Assembly (NCBI GenBank): GCA_907163375.1 | Contig: CAJQUW010005557.1 | Location: 33,527 to 97,526, forward strand | Source: Prostheceraeus crozeri | Taxonomy: Eukaryota; Platyhelminthes; Polycladida; Euryleptidae | DNA length: 64,000 nucleotides | Reading direction: 5' to 3' | Part shown: one piece after another, positions 12,470 to 22,948 of the stretch | Layout: each line of letters begins with the position of its first letter | Position numbering within the stretch: the first letter of the stretch is position 1 | Notes under the pieces: generated by a model | What the model was told of the DNA's origin: nothing | The model's input: only the letters and a program-made list of their open reading frames with translations | The model's database searches: none | Translations under genes and position numbers: made by a program

Positions 12470-12956
12470 TTAGAATTTTGCTAAACCAGCTCCGCTGTTC
12501 ACACCATTAACTCTTATTTCTTCAATTGAACGAAACGTGGGTTCTATGGCTACGCCTGATTTCTTCTCATGTTTACCCTCAGACCCCACAGCTATGTTAG
12601 CAATTTTGTTTTTTGTTTCCTCTGAAAGTTTTTTTAATTTTTTTAGTTCTTCAGAATCATTCTTAAGTTTACGAATAGTTTCTAGTTGTTTTAATTCGTT
12701 TTGTGACTTAACAGCATTTGATATGGCACTAGCTGTACTACCTATAGCAGCTGCTCCTTTTGCAGCAAATGTAATCAAATCTTTATTATTTTTTATCAAG
12801 TTAACGATACTTTCAATACCAGAAAAGATGCCATCTCCTTCTTTTTGAACAGTTTCTACACTGTTATAATGGTAAACAGATTTCATAGATGGGTCATGTG
12901 CTATTTTTTTGATTTGAAGCAAAATGTTTAAGATTGCGTTTATAAATTATAGGCAT
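12470..12956 (-). CDS. small virion-like protein with Gly/Ala-rich helix (Polinton A)
   Basis: The frame includes GDGIFSGIESIVNLIKNN, AAKGAAAIGSTASAISNAVK, then a Gln/Lys/Glu helix and a C-terminal GLAKF shared with the B and C copies. The pattern (Gly-rich start, Ala-rich amphipathic stretch, coiled tail) resembles membrane-active minor capsid proteins of the pVI/pX kind, but no family assignment can be proved by eye. A GGTTCTATGGCTACGCC hairpin word lies inside the frame (about 12540). Confidence 0.55.
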
Positions 12957-13300
12957 TTTTTAGGATTAAATTTGACTTTTGGAAAAATATTTACGTTAAG
13001 ATTTACGTGTGTGAATGGACAACAACCGCATGATAACTTTATTAATTTTCTGTTGCATTTTATCTATTGCGTCAAGTAGCGTGTGATGTATTTTAATTTC
13101 TTTTCTGTTAACTTGCATTTTCTGCTGATTAATCTTCAACGCCGTTTTAAGAGCATTCAATTGAACTTTAAGAACATCTAACTGATTTTTAACAGCATCT
13201 AACTGTTCTTTATTTCCTTTAGAGTTATCTTGTAAATTTTTCTTTAATTCATTTTCTAACTTGATTTTAAGAGTTTTCATTATATCAACTTTTTGATTAA

Positions 13301-14986
13301 CCCTTTAAGCCCCAGGGGACACCCGTGTCCCGCAGTTAATGAAGACGATAGTGTTTAAAATACATCTTAGGATAGATTTTTAATGTCATATAACTTAATA
13401 ACTGAATACGGATGACAGAAATATTCGAGTATAACTGACATTTCTCACATTTTTGTACAACATATTTTACTGTTAAAAAGTGATGTTTCACTTTGGTACA
13501 TTGATGATCTTACAACAGTGACGGCGTCAGGTCATAACATGTTGGAACATTTTATCTCAGTTACATTTTTTATATTTGATCAAAATTATGTAATAGACGT
13601 AATTGGTTCAATGAAGAATCTGATATAGTGTAAAAAATAGACGATTTTATCGAATGGGACACCAGTGTCCCTCTGGGGCGCAAGTGATTCTTAGGGAAAA
13701 TGTTGACTAAGTTGCGATGATGTTTCTGCTGGCATAAATAGTTACCTGGGAATCCCAGCAATGACAATCAACATTTTCTGCCACGCAGATGAATGGATTT
13801 CCCTATCTCAGTCGTCACGCTATAGTCAACGTGAGATAGTGACTTTAGGGAAGTCCACGATCTCCCCAACAAGTATATATTATTCTTATTATCTATGTTT
13901 GTAGCTGTCAAGCGTATGGCGTGGTAGGTTAAAAATAGATATCTGGGAATATCAGAGAAGACAGCTTAGATACTCATCTAACAACCAATTACATGTACGG
14001 TATATCACAGCTTTCATTATATCAGGATTTCGTTTCCGAAATTCATTACTCGCAATGCCTCGTTCAAAGAAGATCATCTACAGTATAGACAAGCTGTCCA
14101 GTGATGAGATTTATGCTATCCTTGACAGAGTGGATAGCGAGGATGAAGACAATATTGACAACATCATGAATGATAGTGACACCGAATTTGCCACCAGCGA
14201 CAATCCGACAACATCAGAAATAGAAGGATCAAATAGGCCTACTGATCATGCACTGGAAAGAGGATTAGAAGCTGTCATACATGTACAGGAAAATGTAGAA
14301 AATATCGAGAGCGAGAATGTGATGCGTGAATTCAAATGGAAATGCAGGGGACCATCGATCGAAAGAGGAACTTGTCAATCCGATGCACCATATCAAACTT
14401 GATATACAATCAACGATTCCCAAGACAACTGACATTATTACAGTTCAAGGAGGCGATTTCTGATGGCCTCACAAGAAATTTCTCGTCTCGAAAGAGAAAT
14501 TTTCCTCAAATTCGCAGCAATATTCTCATTAAAAGAAGACCAAGCAATGTAAGTCAAGCAGTGCATTTGCCCACGTTTAACAATGCGAGACGCCGCTGTG
14601 TTCAATGTTCAAAACAGTCAATTGAACAACGCACTTTCGTAAAGTGCACTTCTTGTGATGTGTCGTTGTGTCTCTTGAAAGAAAGAAACTGTTTTCTCGA
14701 TATCCATTCGTAAAAGACGTTATTAGTGTTTTCCAAAAGTTATTATTTAGCTTGGTAACTATATGTTGCTTTGTCATCAACAGAGATTGCAAATAAATTT
14801 GTTCAAATTTAATAATATTTCTTCACTTGAGCCCCAGAGGGACACCGGTGTCCCAGTCTGGTGTGGGCATTATATAAATTAATTATGCAATGATGATATA
14901 GATATCTTTCTATTGACCAAAAGCAACAAGAATTATGCTATAAAAAGTAGAAAATTATCTCTCAGTTACTTGTGGGGTTTAAAGGG
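13301..14986 (+). mobile_element. internally deleted piggyBac DNA transposon
   Basis: The 1,686-bp element is flanked by TTAA on both sides (13297-13300 and 14987-14990). Its ends are CCCTTTAAGCCCCA and, inverted, CCCTTTAAACCCCA: 14-bp TIRs with one mismatch. The uninterrupted site is visible in Polinton C, where TTGATTAAGTGAG has a single TTAA. Three near-identical 16-bp palindromes GGGACAC-NN-GTGTCCC lie at 13316, 13656 and 14839. It holds only the two ends of a transposase gene, so it would need a transposase supplied in trans. Confidence 0.95.
14055..14713 (+). pseudogene. piggyBac transposase remnant
   Basis: The first frame (14055-14402) starts MPRSKKIIYSIDKLSSDEIY followed by a very acidic stretch (DSEDEDNIDNI), as in piggyBac N-termini. 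An overlapping second frame (14336-14713) holds RRRCVQCSKQS and FVKCTSCDVSLCLLKERNCF, the C-terminal cross-brace Cys-rich domain. The catalytic DDD core that should lie between them, several hundred residues in the family, is missing. The remaining pieces are in different frames. This is a deletion derivative. Confidence 0.85.
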
Positions 14987-15616
14987 TTAAGTGAGTTTAC
15001 TTCATTTATTATTCTATTCATCTTTTTCATTTGTTGAGTAATTTTAGAACTAAATCCATCAACACTTTTTTGGAATGGAGCTTGTAACTTATTTAAATTC
15101 TTAAAAATTCTTTAAGGAAGTTTTTATATTTCATCTTCTAATTGTTCTTTCAATAGTTGTATCTGATGTTTATTTTTAATGACTGCAGATTTTAAATTTA
15201 TAGAAAGTAATATTAAAATTTTTGATTGTTCTGAAATCTTTTTAAAAAGTTTTGCTATATCTGCTTCTAGCTCTCTATCCTTTTTATCAAGTTTTAATAA
15301 TTTTTCGTTTAATGATTTGTCATTAAGTTTAAGCAACTTTGATTCATTCATCAGTGGAACCAAAACATCGTTTATATATTTTTCTTTTAAGTCATTGATT
15401 TGTGTATCAGCATATTGTTTATTTGTTAACTCTGTATTTTGTTGCGGAAGAATAGGAAGATGCAATGGACCAGATAAAACGTCTCCAGTTTTCATGATAT
15501 AATTTTCTATCTCTATTTCTGATTCACGATTATTCGGGATATATGCACCTCCACCAACATTTGGTAACATCATTTTTTAACAATAAAAAAGTAATTTTTA
15601 TCAAATAAAAATAAAA

Positions 15617-15786
15617 ATGGAAAAAGCAAATTTAGATAAATTATATTCGCCCTTATCATCCTGTTCTTCTTATTCGACGAGATTATCGGGATTTGAAAAT
15701 AAATTTTTTGATAATATTAATAATCCATGTATAGATGTTAATATTTTGTTCGGATTACAAGCTGAAATATTTAAAGAACAAACAAA
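15617..15786 (+). pseudogene. clamp-like gene, 5' part (Polinton A), cut by Polinton C
   Basis: Encodes the Ser-rich start LDKLYSPLSSCSSYSTR and NPCIDVNILFGLQAEIFKEQ, homologous to the start of the open clamp-like genes at 23883 (C) and 54256 (B, minus strand). It ends at the AACAAA target duplication of Polinton C; the rest resumes at 33835. Confidence 0.9.
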
Positions 15787-16276
15787 TGTACTGGGCAAAA
15801 GACCGTTCCAGGGCACCATAAAATTCAAAAAAATAGTATCTTTAAAAACGACATAAATTCATGAATTTAGACCCTTTTTCAGGTTTTTAAGACCTAAATA
15901 CATGAATTTAGTCCATTCAAAAAGTACCATTTCTTCAAAAATGGTACTTTTTAAAAACGACATAAATTCATGAATTTGAACCCTCTTTCAGGTTATGAAG
16001 ACCTAAATTCACAAATTTGGGCGTTTTTAAAAATACCCAATTTTCAAATGTTTCAAAATCTCAAATTTGAGAATTACAATTTTCTCGCTTAAATCATGAC
16101 CGTTGCAGGACACCGAAAAAATCATAAAAATTAAGAATCTCAAAATTTGAGAATTACAATTTTCACCCCCGCCAAAATCATGACCGTTGCAGGACACCGA
16201 AAATTGGTATTTTTAAAAACGTCTTTTAAATCCATTTTTCAGGTTTTTAAAATATATCATGTGACTAATAATATTT
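15787..16276 (+). repeat. Polinton C left TIR
   Basis: Inverted copy of 33418-33834. It contains repeated AAATTCATGAATTTA palindromes, CTCAAATTTGAGAATTACAA blocks and ATCATGACCGTTGCAGGACA words. The last resembles the outermost bases of the element itself (AAGACCGTTCCAGGGCACC). The left copy is about 70 bp longer than the right because one internal block is repeated. There are no genes in it. Confidence 0.9.
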
Positions 16277-16500
16277 GAAGTAATTGACATATTCTTAACA
16301 ATAAGTTTAGGTACTTTTACAATTGTCATTCAATTGTAGAGAACATCTGCTTCTCGGATTTATGAATAAAATGCATTTCAGTGTAAGGAGCTGTGTCCTC
16401 CAACTCAAACATTTGAAAGGAAACAATGTGTGAAAGAACAAACAGCTGCTACACCCACTTAGACATTTGTAAGACGTGGAATATATAACCAGCAAATCCT
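16277..16500 (+). promoter_or_regulatory. leader segment shared by the cargo slots of C and B
   Basis: About 220 bp nearly identical to 43433-43650 in B and lying at the same place, between the left TIR and the variable gene. It opens with about 45 bp derived from the membrane-protein gene (ATTGACATATTCTTAACAAT) and then has unique moderate-GC sequence (GTGTAAGGAGCTGTGTCCTC), ending near a TATATAA-like word. It is probably the promoter and 5' leader of the cargo gene; that function is inferred from position and conservation only. Confidence 0.55.
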
Positions 16501-16546
16501 ACTCCGGCTGCAATGCCGTGAAATAATACACAACAACAATAATCGA

Positions 16547-17053
16547 TATGGCTATTTCAAACAATTGTGCTGAAGACTTTTTTAATTTAACAGTGTTTCT
16601 TGTCAGTGAAGGTTGTGTCAAAACGCTCTCGTCATATATTTCTCAAAATGAGACAAGATCAATTTGAAGATAGAAGAAAACAATCGTTGCCAGGGAGGAT
16701 GAAAAAATTACGGGAGGAATTCAAGAGGAATATATTTTGAGAGGCATGAATTTACAGATACTTTGAGTGATTTCATAGAGCCAAATGGTGGAGAGAATAA
16801 TACAATTGTAAACTTACACAAATTCTTGTTGCATGAAAAAAGAAACAATTCACTCAGTGTTATGTGTAAAATTTTTATCGGTAAGCACTATCTGTTCTCT
16901 GTTTGTGATAATGACAAGTCTTATTTTTATAGTCTCTTGAAGCAAAATCATATCAATTATTCACGCACCGAAGTTTCATTTGTTATGAAATTAGGTAAAT
17001 TAGCAGACAAATTTCCTACGCTTTGTTGGGTGTCTGTTTCTCTTGTACTTTAA
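16547..17053 (+). pseudogene. unrecognised cargo gene of Polinton C (broken)
   Basis: Begins MAISNNCAEDFFNLTVFL downstream of the shared leader; the last 96 codons (16763-17053) are open and end in LADKFPTLCWVSVSLVL. I do not recognise the protein. Its base composition is higher in GC than the surrounding Polinton genes, which suggests capture from a host. The corresponding slot of B holds an unrelated gene (43726-44145). Confidence 0.45.
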
Positions 17054-17099
17054 AAGTCACGACCTAATGTTAACGGAAGATTGACTTCATTGTGTAAAG

Positions 17100-17700
17100 C
17101 AATTATGTGTCATTCCAAATGATTCCATTCTTCTCCCAAACAATGGTGCGTCATTTAGCGTCAATACAGCGCTCACATATTCAATGGAATTTGGATGTTA
17201 AACTCCGCTATTGTTATTGCGATACGGCCGCAAGACACTTTATTTTCAATGTTAGACCTATGCCATTCCATTATATTCTCTTGAATAATGGTGCGCCATT
17301 CAGCTAAAATACTGCGCCATTCAACTAATCAAAAATCAACGCGTTAACATTAGACGCGCTGTGAAGAAAATTTATCATTCTTGAAACCCCTCTGTTTTAT
17401 ATGCAATGTTATTTCCTCTTGCACATGTAAATACAATAGAGTGTTTCAACCAATGAAACCTTGTCCACTTGTGGACAGAAATCCTATTGTTTAGAAAACT
17501 TGTATCTGTCGGTTTTATATGCAATGCTATTTCCTGTTTTATATGCAATGTTATTTCCTGTTTTATATGCAATGTTATTTCCTCTTGCACATGTAAATGC
17601 AATAGAGTGTTTCAACCAATTAGAACGCGTCCACAGCGTGGACAAATTTACATGTATTTCAATGTATCCAAATTGAATGTATGCAAAGTGGATGTAACCA
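17100..17700. repeat. short repeats downstream of the C cargo gene
   Basis: No convincing gene. It holds AATGGTGCGYCATTYAGC words (17145, 17290, 17310) and three direct copies of a roughly 23-bp TTTTATATGCAATGTTATTTCC unit (17515-17582), plus a longer duplicated block (17394-17450 and 17560-17620) containing CTTGCACATGTAAATRCAAT and GTGTTTCAACCAAT. The repeats make spurious frames on both strands. Confidence 0.7.
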
Positions 17701-17775
17701 AATTGAAATATCCATGTGTTGTTTTTAATTTCTCATTTACGGGAATATAATAGAAACATTTTATCTTCTATAAAA

Positions 17776-17958
17776 ATGAGAAACATCAAAGACTTCCAAA
17801 AAATATACGGCAAACAAACTACGAATTTCGATTTAAATGAGATTGCTAAGCAATTGGGAATAAAGAATTTTCACATATTGATGAGTAATGAATTACTATT
17901 GATAAAAGATGTGCGAAACACTAACTCTACTAATACAATGCAACAATGTAATGTTTAA
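17776..17958 (+). CDS. short frame matching the protease N-terminus (Polinton C)
   Basis: A 61-codon frame, MRNIKDFQKIYGKQTTNFDL then KQLGIKNFHILMSNELLLIK, closely related to the first 45 residues of the adenain-type protease that follows at 18194. It then runs into unrelated sequence and stops before any catalytic residue. Related isolated N-terminal pieces occur in B (45063) and, more decayed, in A (about 60840). It could be a duplication relic or a small peptide in its own right. Confidence 0.5.
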   Translation: MRNIKDFQKIYGKQTTNFDLNEIAKQLGIKNFHILMSNELLLIKDVRNTNSTNTMQQCNV

Positions 17959-17993
17959 ATTTAGATTAAATTAAATCATTTCAAAATTGAATA

Positions 17994-18150
17994 AGTAGTA
18001 AAGAAAGACATCATTGTGGATCAGTTTTAAATCAATACCCCCCCAAGTAGTAAGGAAAGTCATCATTAGGAAACAGTTTTAAATCAATACCCCCCCAAGT
18101 AATAAGGAAAGACATCATTAGAGAACAGTTTTAAATCAATACCCCCTCCC
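17994..18150. repeat. three copies of a roughly 52-bp repeat upstream of the C protease
   Basis: Units run AAGTARTAAGGAAAGWCATC ... TTTTAAATCAATACCCC; the C-run ends two of them. The sequence also recurs inverted in A near 60945-61000. It lies directly upstream of the protease gene. Confidence 0.8.
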
Positions 18151-18193
18151 TTCTGACTTCTAGGGGTTTCTTAAGAAATTTTTTTATTATAAA

Positions 18194-18650
18194 ATGAGCA
18201 ACATAAATGAGTTTTTGAAATTATATGGAACACAAACGACAACGAATTTCGACCTAAAGAAAATCGTTAATCGATTAGGAATAAAGAATTTTCATGTTCT
18301 AATGAGAGACGAATTACAATTCCTAAAAAATAGACCAACAGGAACCTTCAGTTCCCGGAACAAAGTTCAAACTGTAAATTTCATAACAAATCTTCATACG
18401 TCAGATGAAAAAGGTGTACATTGGTCAGCAGGTATCTTTAGTAAAAACGGAGATAATTATTATTTTGACTCATACGGGCTTCCACCTACGAAGGAAGTAA
18501 GAAAAATACTTGGCAATGGAATTTATAATACATTTCAAATTCAAAAACCGGGAACAACTTATTGTGGTCAATAATGTCTTTATGTTTTATTTAAATTGCA
18601 AGAAGGAGTGCCATTTCTTGATATTATGTTAGAATTGAACGAACCGTAGG
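18194..18650 (+). pseudogene. adenain-type cysteine protease (Polinton C, fossil)
   Basis: Starts MSNINEFLKLYGTQTTTNFD and keeps GVHWSAG, YYFDSYGLPP and TYCGQ. It carries the in-frame insert GTFSSRNKV after NRPT that A lacks. The 3' end is followed by a hairpin cluster (GGGAATTTCATTCCC; GGTTCTATGGCTACGCC). It is convergent with the integrase gene. The copy is broken. Confidence 0.85.
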
Positions 18651-18720
18651 TTCTATGGCTACGCCTAACAAGGGAATTTCATTCCCGAAACGTTAGTTAC
18701 AATAATAATAATAATGATAA

Positions 18721-20106
18721 TTAAAAATCACTTCGTTGTAATTCATTTTGATAAAATCGGCCTCTGATATCCTCATTATCTAAATCTTTGATTTCGTAAG
18801 TAATCGGATAACTTTGATTTATTTTACAAATTTCAAATATCTCTTTCGTCCAGTATCCGACGAAGCCTTTTTCAAATTTATTCTTATATTTAAATATTCT
18901 AACTCTATCTCCAATTTTAAATTTCGGCTTAAGTTTCTGCAAATTCGGATTACTCTCATTCGAATAATTATTTTCGAATATTTTCTTTCGTATTAAATCA
19001 GGGTCGTCAGAAGCATTCTTTGGGGTTTCTTCAATACCTGAATGAACTTTATTATTGTACTCATCTACAATTCCTGGTAATATTTTTAACCATTTCTGAT
19101 TTCTTTGCTCAGTAAATTTCTTGAATAATTTATTCTTTAACGTCCGATTGAATCTTTCTATCACTACAGCCTTCCCTGCATTTTCAGTTGAATAAACTGA
19201 GCCTTGGCGATGACTTTCGTCTGTTTCAAATAGTGGCTGAACGTTTCGGTTATAAAATTCCGACCCTTTATCAACAAACAATTTTTTTGGCTTTCTCTTA
19301 CTTTCTTTAAAGATTTCTTCAAACGCATATTTAACTGATAGACCACTTTTGTTTTTTAAAGGCTTTACCCAAGCGTATCGTGTATATAAATCTATAACGG
19401 TCAATGCGTATTTGTAGTCCCTTTCATTCGGCATATGAATAAGATCAGAACTCCAAATATCATCTTTATTAAATACTTTTACTTTCAATAGATATTTAGG
19501 CCTTCTGTATTCCTTGTGGATTTCGGACGCGTAGCGGCTTGGGTCATTCGACATTTCAGACGCGTAGGTTCGAGCGTTGCTCTCAGACAGCTTAGCTGTC
19601 GTTTCATTTAAACCCTGACCGAATAATATTTTAGCTTGTAAAGCTTTCTTAACAAACATTCTTTCAATTTTTTCTCTAAATGTAGGATTTTGAATACTAT
19701 CTAATTCTTGAATCATCTTCTTATCAGCTGCATGTCGAGAACTTAGATCATGATTTCGATAAGCTAAATCATGCCTGTAAGCTGCGGCATCTACTCTATT
19801 TATCGGTTCTTCACCTGGTTTCGGATTATTATTCTCATCTAGTCTTATATCTAATCGAGTTCCTGGACCAGTATATGAATGACCAGGAAGATGTTTCTCT
19901 TTCGAATATTTACTCCAAATAAATCCAGGAAAGTTTTCTAATGTCTTTTGTATGTCATCACCGTAGGTAGTAGCCAAACTTTGTTTGTCGTCGTTACCTT
20001 CATAAATTTTACAATTTGAGTTTTCATTTTTGTTTAATAGATAATTCAATAAATCTAAATTAGAAATTTTTAATTTAATTAAATTTTCGGAATTTGTAGA
20101 ATTCAT
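18721..20106 (-). CDS. PLA2-like / DDE integrase (Polinton C), 461 aa
   Basis: An open frame with the same fusion as B: PLA2-like domain (LPGHSYTGPGTRLDIRLD; VDAAAYRHDLAYRNHD; SRHAADKKM, about residues 75-140), then the rve-type catalytic core (WSSDLIHMP; FVDKGSEFYNRNVQ; VVIERFNRT) and a basic C-terminal domain. It is longer than B because of small in-frame inserts. One (TDESHRQGS) falls between the second catalytic Asp and the Glu. The gene lies downstream of the pX-like gene on the same strand. Confidence 0.9.
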   Translation of the reverse strand: MNSTNSENLIKLKISNLDLLNYLLNKNENSNCKIYEGNDDKQSLATTYGDDIQKTLENFPGFIWSKYSKEKHLPGHSYTGPGTRLDIRLDENNNPKPGEEPINRVDAAAYRHDLAYRNHDLSSRHAADKKMIQELDSIQNPTFREKIERMFVKKALQAKILFGQGLNETTAKLSESNARTYASEMSNDPSRYASEIHKEYRRPKYLLKVKVFNKDDIWSSDLIHMPNERDYKYALTVIDLYTRYAWVKPLKNKSGLSVKYAFEEIFKESKRKPKKLFVDKGSEFYNRNVQPLFETDESHRQGSVYSTENAGKAVVIERFNRTLKNKLFKKFTEQRNQKWLKILPGIVDEYNNKVHSGIEETPKNASDDPDLIRKKIFENNYSNESNPNLQKLKPKFKIGDRVRIFKYKNKFEKGFVGYWTKEIFEICKINQSYPITYEIKDLDNEDIRGRFYQNELQRSDF

Positions 20107-20177
20107 TTTAAAAGATAAAAAAAATTAAAAAGATAAAATAAATGTTTTACCTAATAGAACCAAAGGTTCTGAGGTTA

Positions 20178-20660
20178 TTACCGAATCATACTAGGACTTA
20201 CATATATTCCAGAACCATCTTTAGTTTCTTTAATTTCAATTAAATCATCAACATTGTGGAGAATATTTTTAAGAACTCGTTTTCCTTCATCAACTAATTA
20301 TAATTTACTAATAAAATTATCTACTACTCCTTCACCCCTAGCAACTTTCTCTAACTCTCTATTATGACGTTTTTGTTCTTCTAATGCTGCCTTCTCTGAT
20401 TTATTTTTATTTACTGCTTGGACAATACCAGCTGTCCCACCTGCAACACTTCCTGCTGCTGCTATGCCACCTATTATTAGTGGAATTAATGGGAGAATCC
20501 CACCATTCTTTTCTTCTTCTAATTGAATATTCTCCATCATTGGTTTACTTATGTAATACTTTTTTTTATTAATCGTAATAGTTTTAGGGGTATTTTTGTC
20601 AACAATATTACGTAATTTTAATTCAACAGTTTTATTATTATTACTTTTCGCTTGCGACAT
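20178..20660 (-). pseudogene. pX-like core protein (Polinton C, fossil)
   Basis: Shares MSQAKSNNNKTVELKLRN and the GGILPLIPLIIGGIAAAGSV core with the open B copy (57382-57867). The C-terminal part, ending in SMIR, is still readable. The copy is broken. Confidence 0.8.
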
Positions 20661-20689
20661 TTTTAATAAAAAAATTTTAAGTTAGGAAA

Positions 20690-20870
20690 AATTTTAATCT
20701 ATTCTAGTTATGAAAAAATTTCAAGTTACCAAAAAATTTTAATCTATTCTAGTTATTAAAAAAATTTCAAGTTACCAAAAAATTTTAAGTTACCAAAAAA
20801 TTTTAATCTATTCTAGTTATGAAAAATTTTAAGTTAAGAATTTTTAATCTATTCTAGTTATGAAAAAATT
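20690..20870. repeat. MCP/pX intergenic tandem repeat (Polinton C)
   Basis: Four to five units of ATTTTAATCTATTCTAGTTA with variable A/T spacers (AAATTTCAAGTTACC) between the MCP and pX-like genes. There are more units than in A or B at the same place. Confidence 0.85.
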
Positions 20871-20874
20871 TTAA

Positions 20875-22208
20875 TTAACTTATCCTTACCATCTTTCCAT
20901 TAAGAATTTCAATAGAATATTTTACATCTTCTAGCAATAAACCATAAGCTATCAATGAAGTTGTGGAATCTTTCTTTTCAATATTAATTGTTACATCACA
21001 ACCAGTCTTGATAATATCTTCTGATTGCGCACTTAAATCGAAACAGAAAATTGGATATAAATGTCTCCAATCTCCAGGAGTTAATTGTGGTTCAACTCCA
21101 AATTCTATACAAAGATTTCGATAAGAATCATATCCTTCCATAAATTGATTATTGGTATCATCGAATCTTAATGGATCAATTAGATATCGGGTTTGATTTA
21201 ATGAAACTTGTAAACTTCGAATTGTATTAATATGGAAGAGATTATTGTTCTTATCAAAACTTGGAGAATTATTTCTTTGAAAAGTTAGTAATAAATATCT
21301 TGGTGTGTTCGCAGTTCTAGTAAAATGCCAGTTAAATCTTTGTTCGGAAAAAGTTACTGAACTAGCAGTACGCTTTAGAAAATTTACTGGAATTGGTTTG
21401 TTAGTATTTAATCTTTTTGCAATAGCTGTTTCAATCTCTAAACTAGGAGTAATATGCTTAATCCACCATTCAAGTCTATCAATTTTTAAATATGCTTTTT
21501 TTCCAGTCTTACCAAAAAAGATTAATTCATTATTTGCTGTACGATGAATTATTAATTTAAATTTTAATTGATATGATATTTTGTCATAATCTAAATATCC
21601 GAATAAGGGAGACAATGACCAATTAACTGTCTGTTTACTTTTTTTGTTAAATTCACGTCTTTCTTTATATGCATCATTATTTGTTTTATTTAAATGTTTT
21701 GCAATATTTTCTACATCTTTCGCAATTCCTGCTGCATCTGTTCCAGCGTGAGTTAAATCATCAACAATTATACCATCATTAGTATCAGGAAACCAACCTT
21801 CGATTTCATACTTTTTATTATTTTCACCAATTATTACAAATCTAAGCATTGTATCAATTACACCTGGAGAATCACTTATTGTTTCTATATTTTGAGTTGC
21901 AACATCTAAACGCATTTGTGTAAATAATCTAGGAAAAAATTATTCTCTAGTGCAATATTATCGGTTTCTGGTAGTGGTGTTGTAAAATTGGCATCACTAT
22001 ACAAAGAATATTCACAGTGTAAAAATGAATCAGGTAGATATATATAACTCTGCTGATTATCAACTTCAAAAATTAAATCACCACCAGTATTTACTCTACT
22101 GGAAGATCCGGGATTCATAGCAATTCTTATATAGTCATTCTTTTTTTGATTGTAACTGACGAACGGAGGATCGTCTAATCTAAATTTATTTTCGATAAGC
22201 GAAGACAT
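20875..22208 (-). pseudogene. major capsid protein (Polinton C, fossil)
   Basis: Very close to the open 444-aa B copy over its whole length, with the start MSSLIENKFRLDDPPFVSYN preceded by the usual TTTTTATAAAAATG context. The C-terminal 346 residues form one open frame. The copy is broken. Confidence 0.9.
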
Positions 22209-22275
22209 TTTTATAAAAAATAATTTGACTTTTTGTTTTTTCACACACACAGAAAAATTTTATTAAAATATAATT

Positions 22276-22802
22276 TTAGAATTTTGCTAGACCAGCTCCG
22301 CTACAGCTTTGCTGGTTAAACCGAAGGTTGCTGCTCACGCCATTACCTCTTATTTCTTCAATTGCTTTTTTATTATTTTTATTTTCATTATGTTTTCTAT
22401 CAGACGGAGCTCCGCTCCTCAAGGTTTCACCCCCCACAGCTATGTTAGCAATTTTGTTTTTTGTTTCATCTGAAAGTATTTTAATTTTTTTAGTTCTTCG
22501 GAATCATTCCTAAGTTTACGAATAGTTTCTAGTTGTTTTAATTCGTTTTGAGACTTAACAGCATTTGATATGGCACTAGCTGTACTACCTATAGCAGCTG
22601 CTCCTTTTGCAGCAGATGTAATCAAATCTTTATTATATTTTATCAAGTTAACGATACTTCCAATACCAGAAAATATACCATCTCCTTCTTTTTGAATTGT
22701 TTCTACATTGTTATAATGGTAAACAGATTTCATAGATGGTTCATGAGCAATTTTTTGATTTGAAGCAAAATGTTTAAGATTGTGTTTATAAATTATAGGC
22801 AT
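22276..22802 (-). pseudogene. small virion-like protein (Polinton C, fossil)
   Basis: Begins MPIIYKHNLKHFASNQKI and includes GIFSGIGSIVNLIKYN and AAKGAAAIGSTASAISNAVK. A GGAGCTCCGCTCC hairpin word lies in the 3' part. The copy is broken. Confidence 0.7.
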
Positions 22803-22842
22803 TTTTTAGGATTAAATTTGACTTTTGGAAAAAATATTTACG

Positions 22843-22938
22843 ATTGGTTAGTAACCTGAGGACCTTTGGTCCGATCGGCTAAAGCCTCGAGGAGCTTCGC
22901 TCCGATTGGTTAGTAACCAGAGGACCTTTGGTCCGTTT
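22843..22938. repeat. hairpin-cluster insert between two genes (Polinton C)
   Basis: About 95 bp containing GGACCTTTGGTCC twice, GGAGCTTCGCTCC and GATTGGTTAGTAACC twice. It is flanked on both sides by AATATTTACG, which occurs once at the corresponding place in A (about 12985), so A looks like the empty site. Polinton B has a related but different cluster at 55190-55288. Confidence 0.8.
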
Positions 22939-22948
22939 AATATTTACG

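Larger units (their letters stand above)
12996..15573 (-). pseudogene. fibre-like coiled-coil gene (Polinton A), interrupted by piggyBac
   Basis: Two parts of one gene, homologous to the open 295-aa copies at 22949-23836 (C) and 54303-55190 (B), lie on either side of a 1.69-kb piggyBac element. The start MMLPNVGGGAYIPNN and the phage-tail-like LSGPLHLPILPQQNTELTNKQ are on the right part; the Lys-rich coiled-coil tail is on the left part. Confidence 0.85.
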
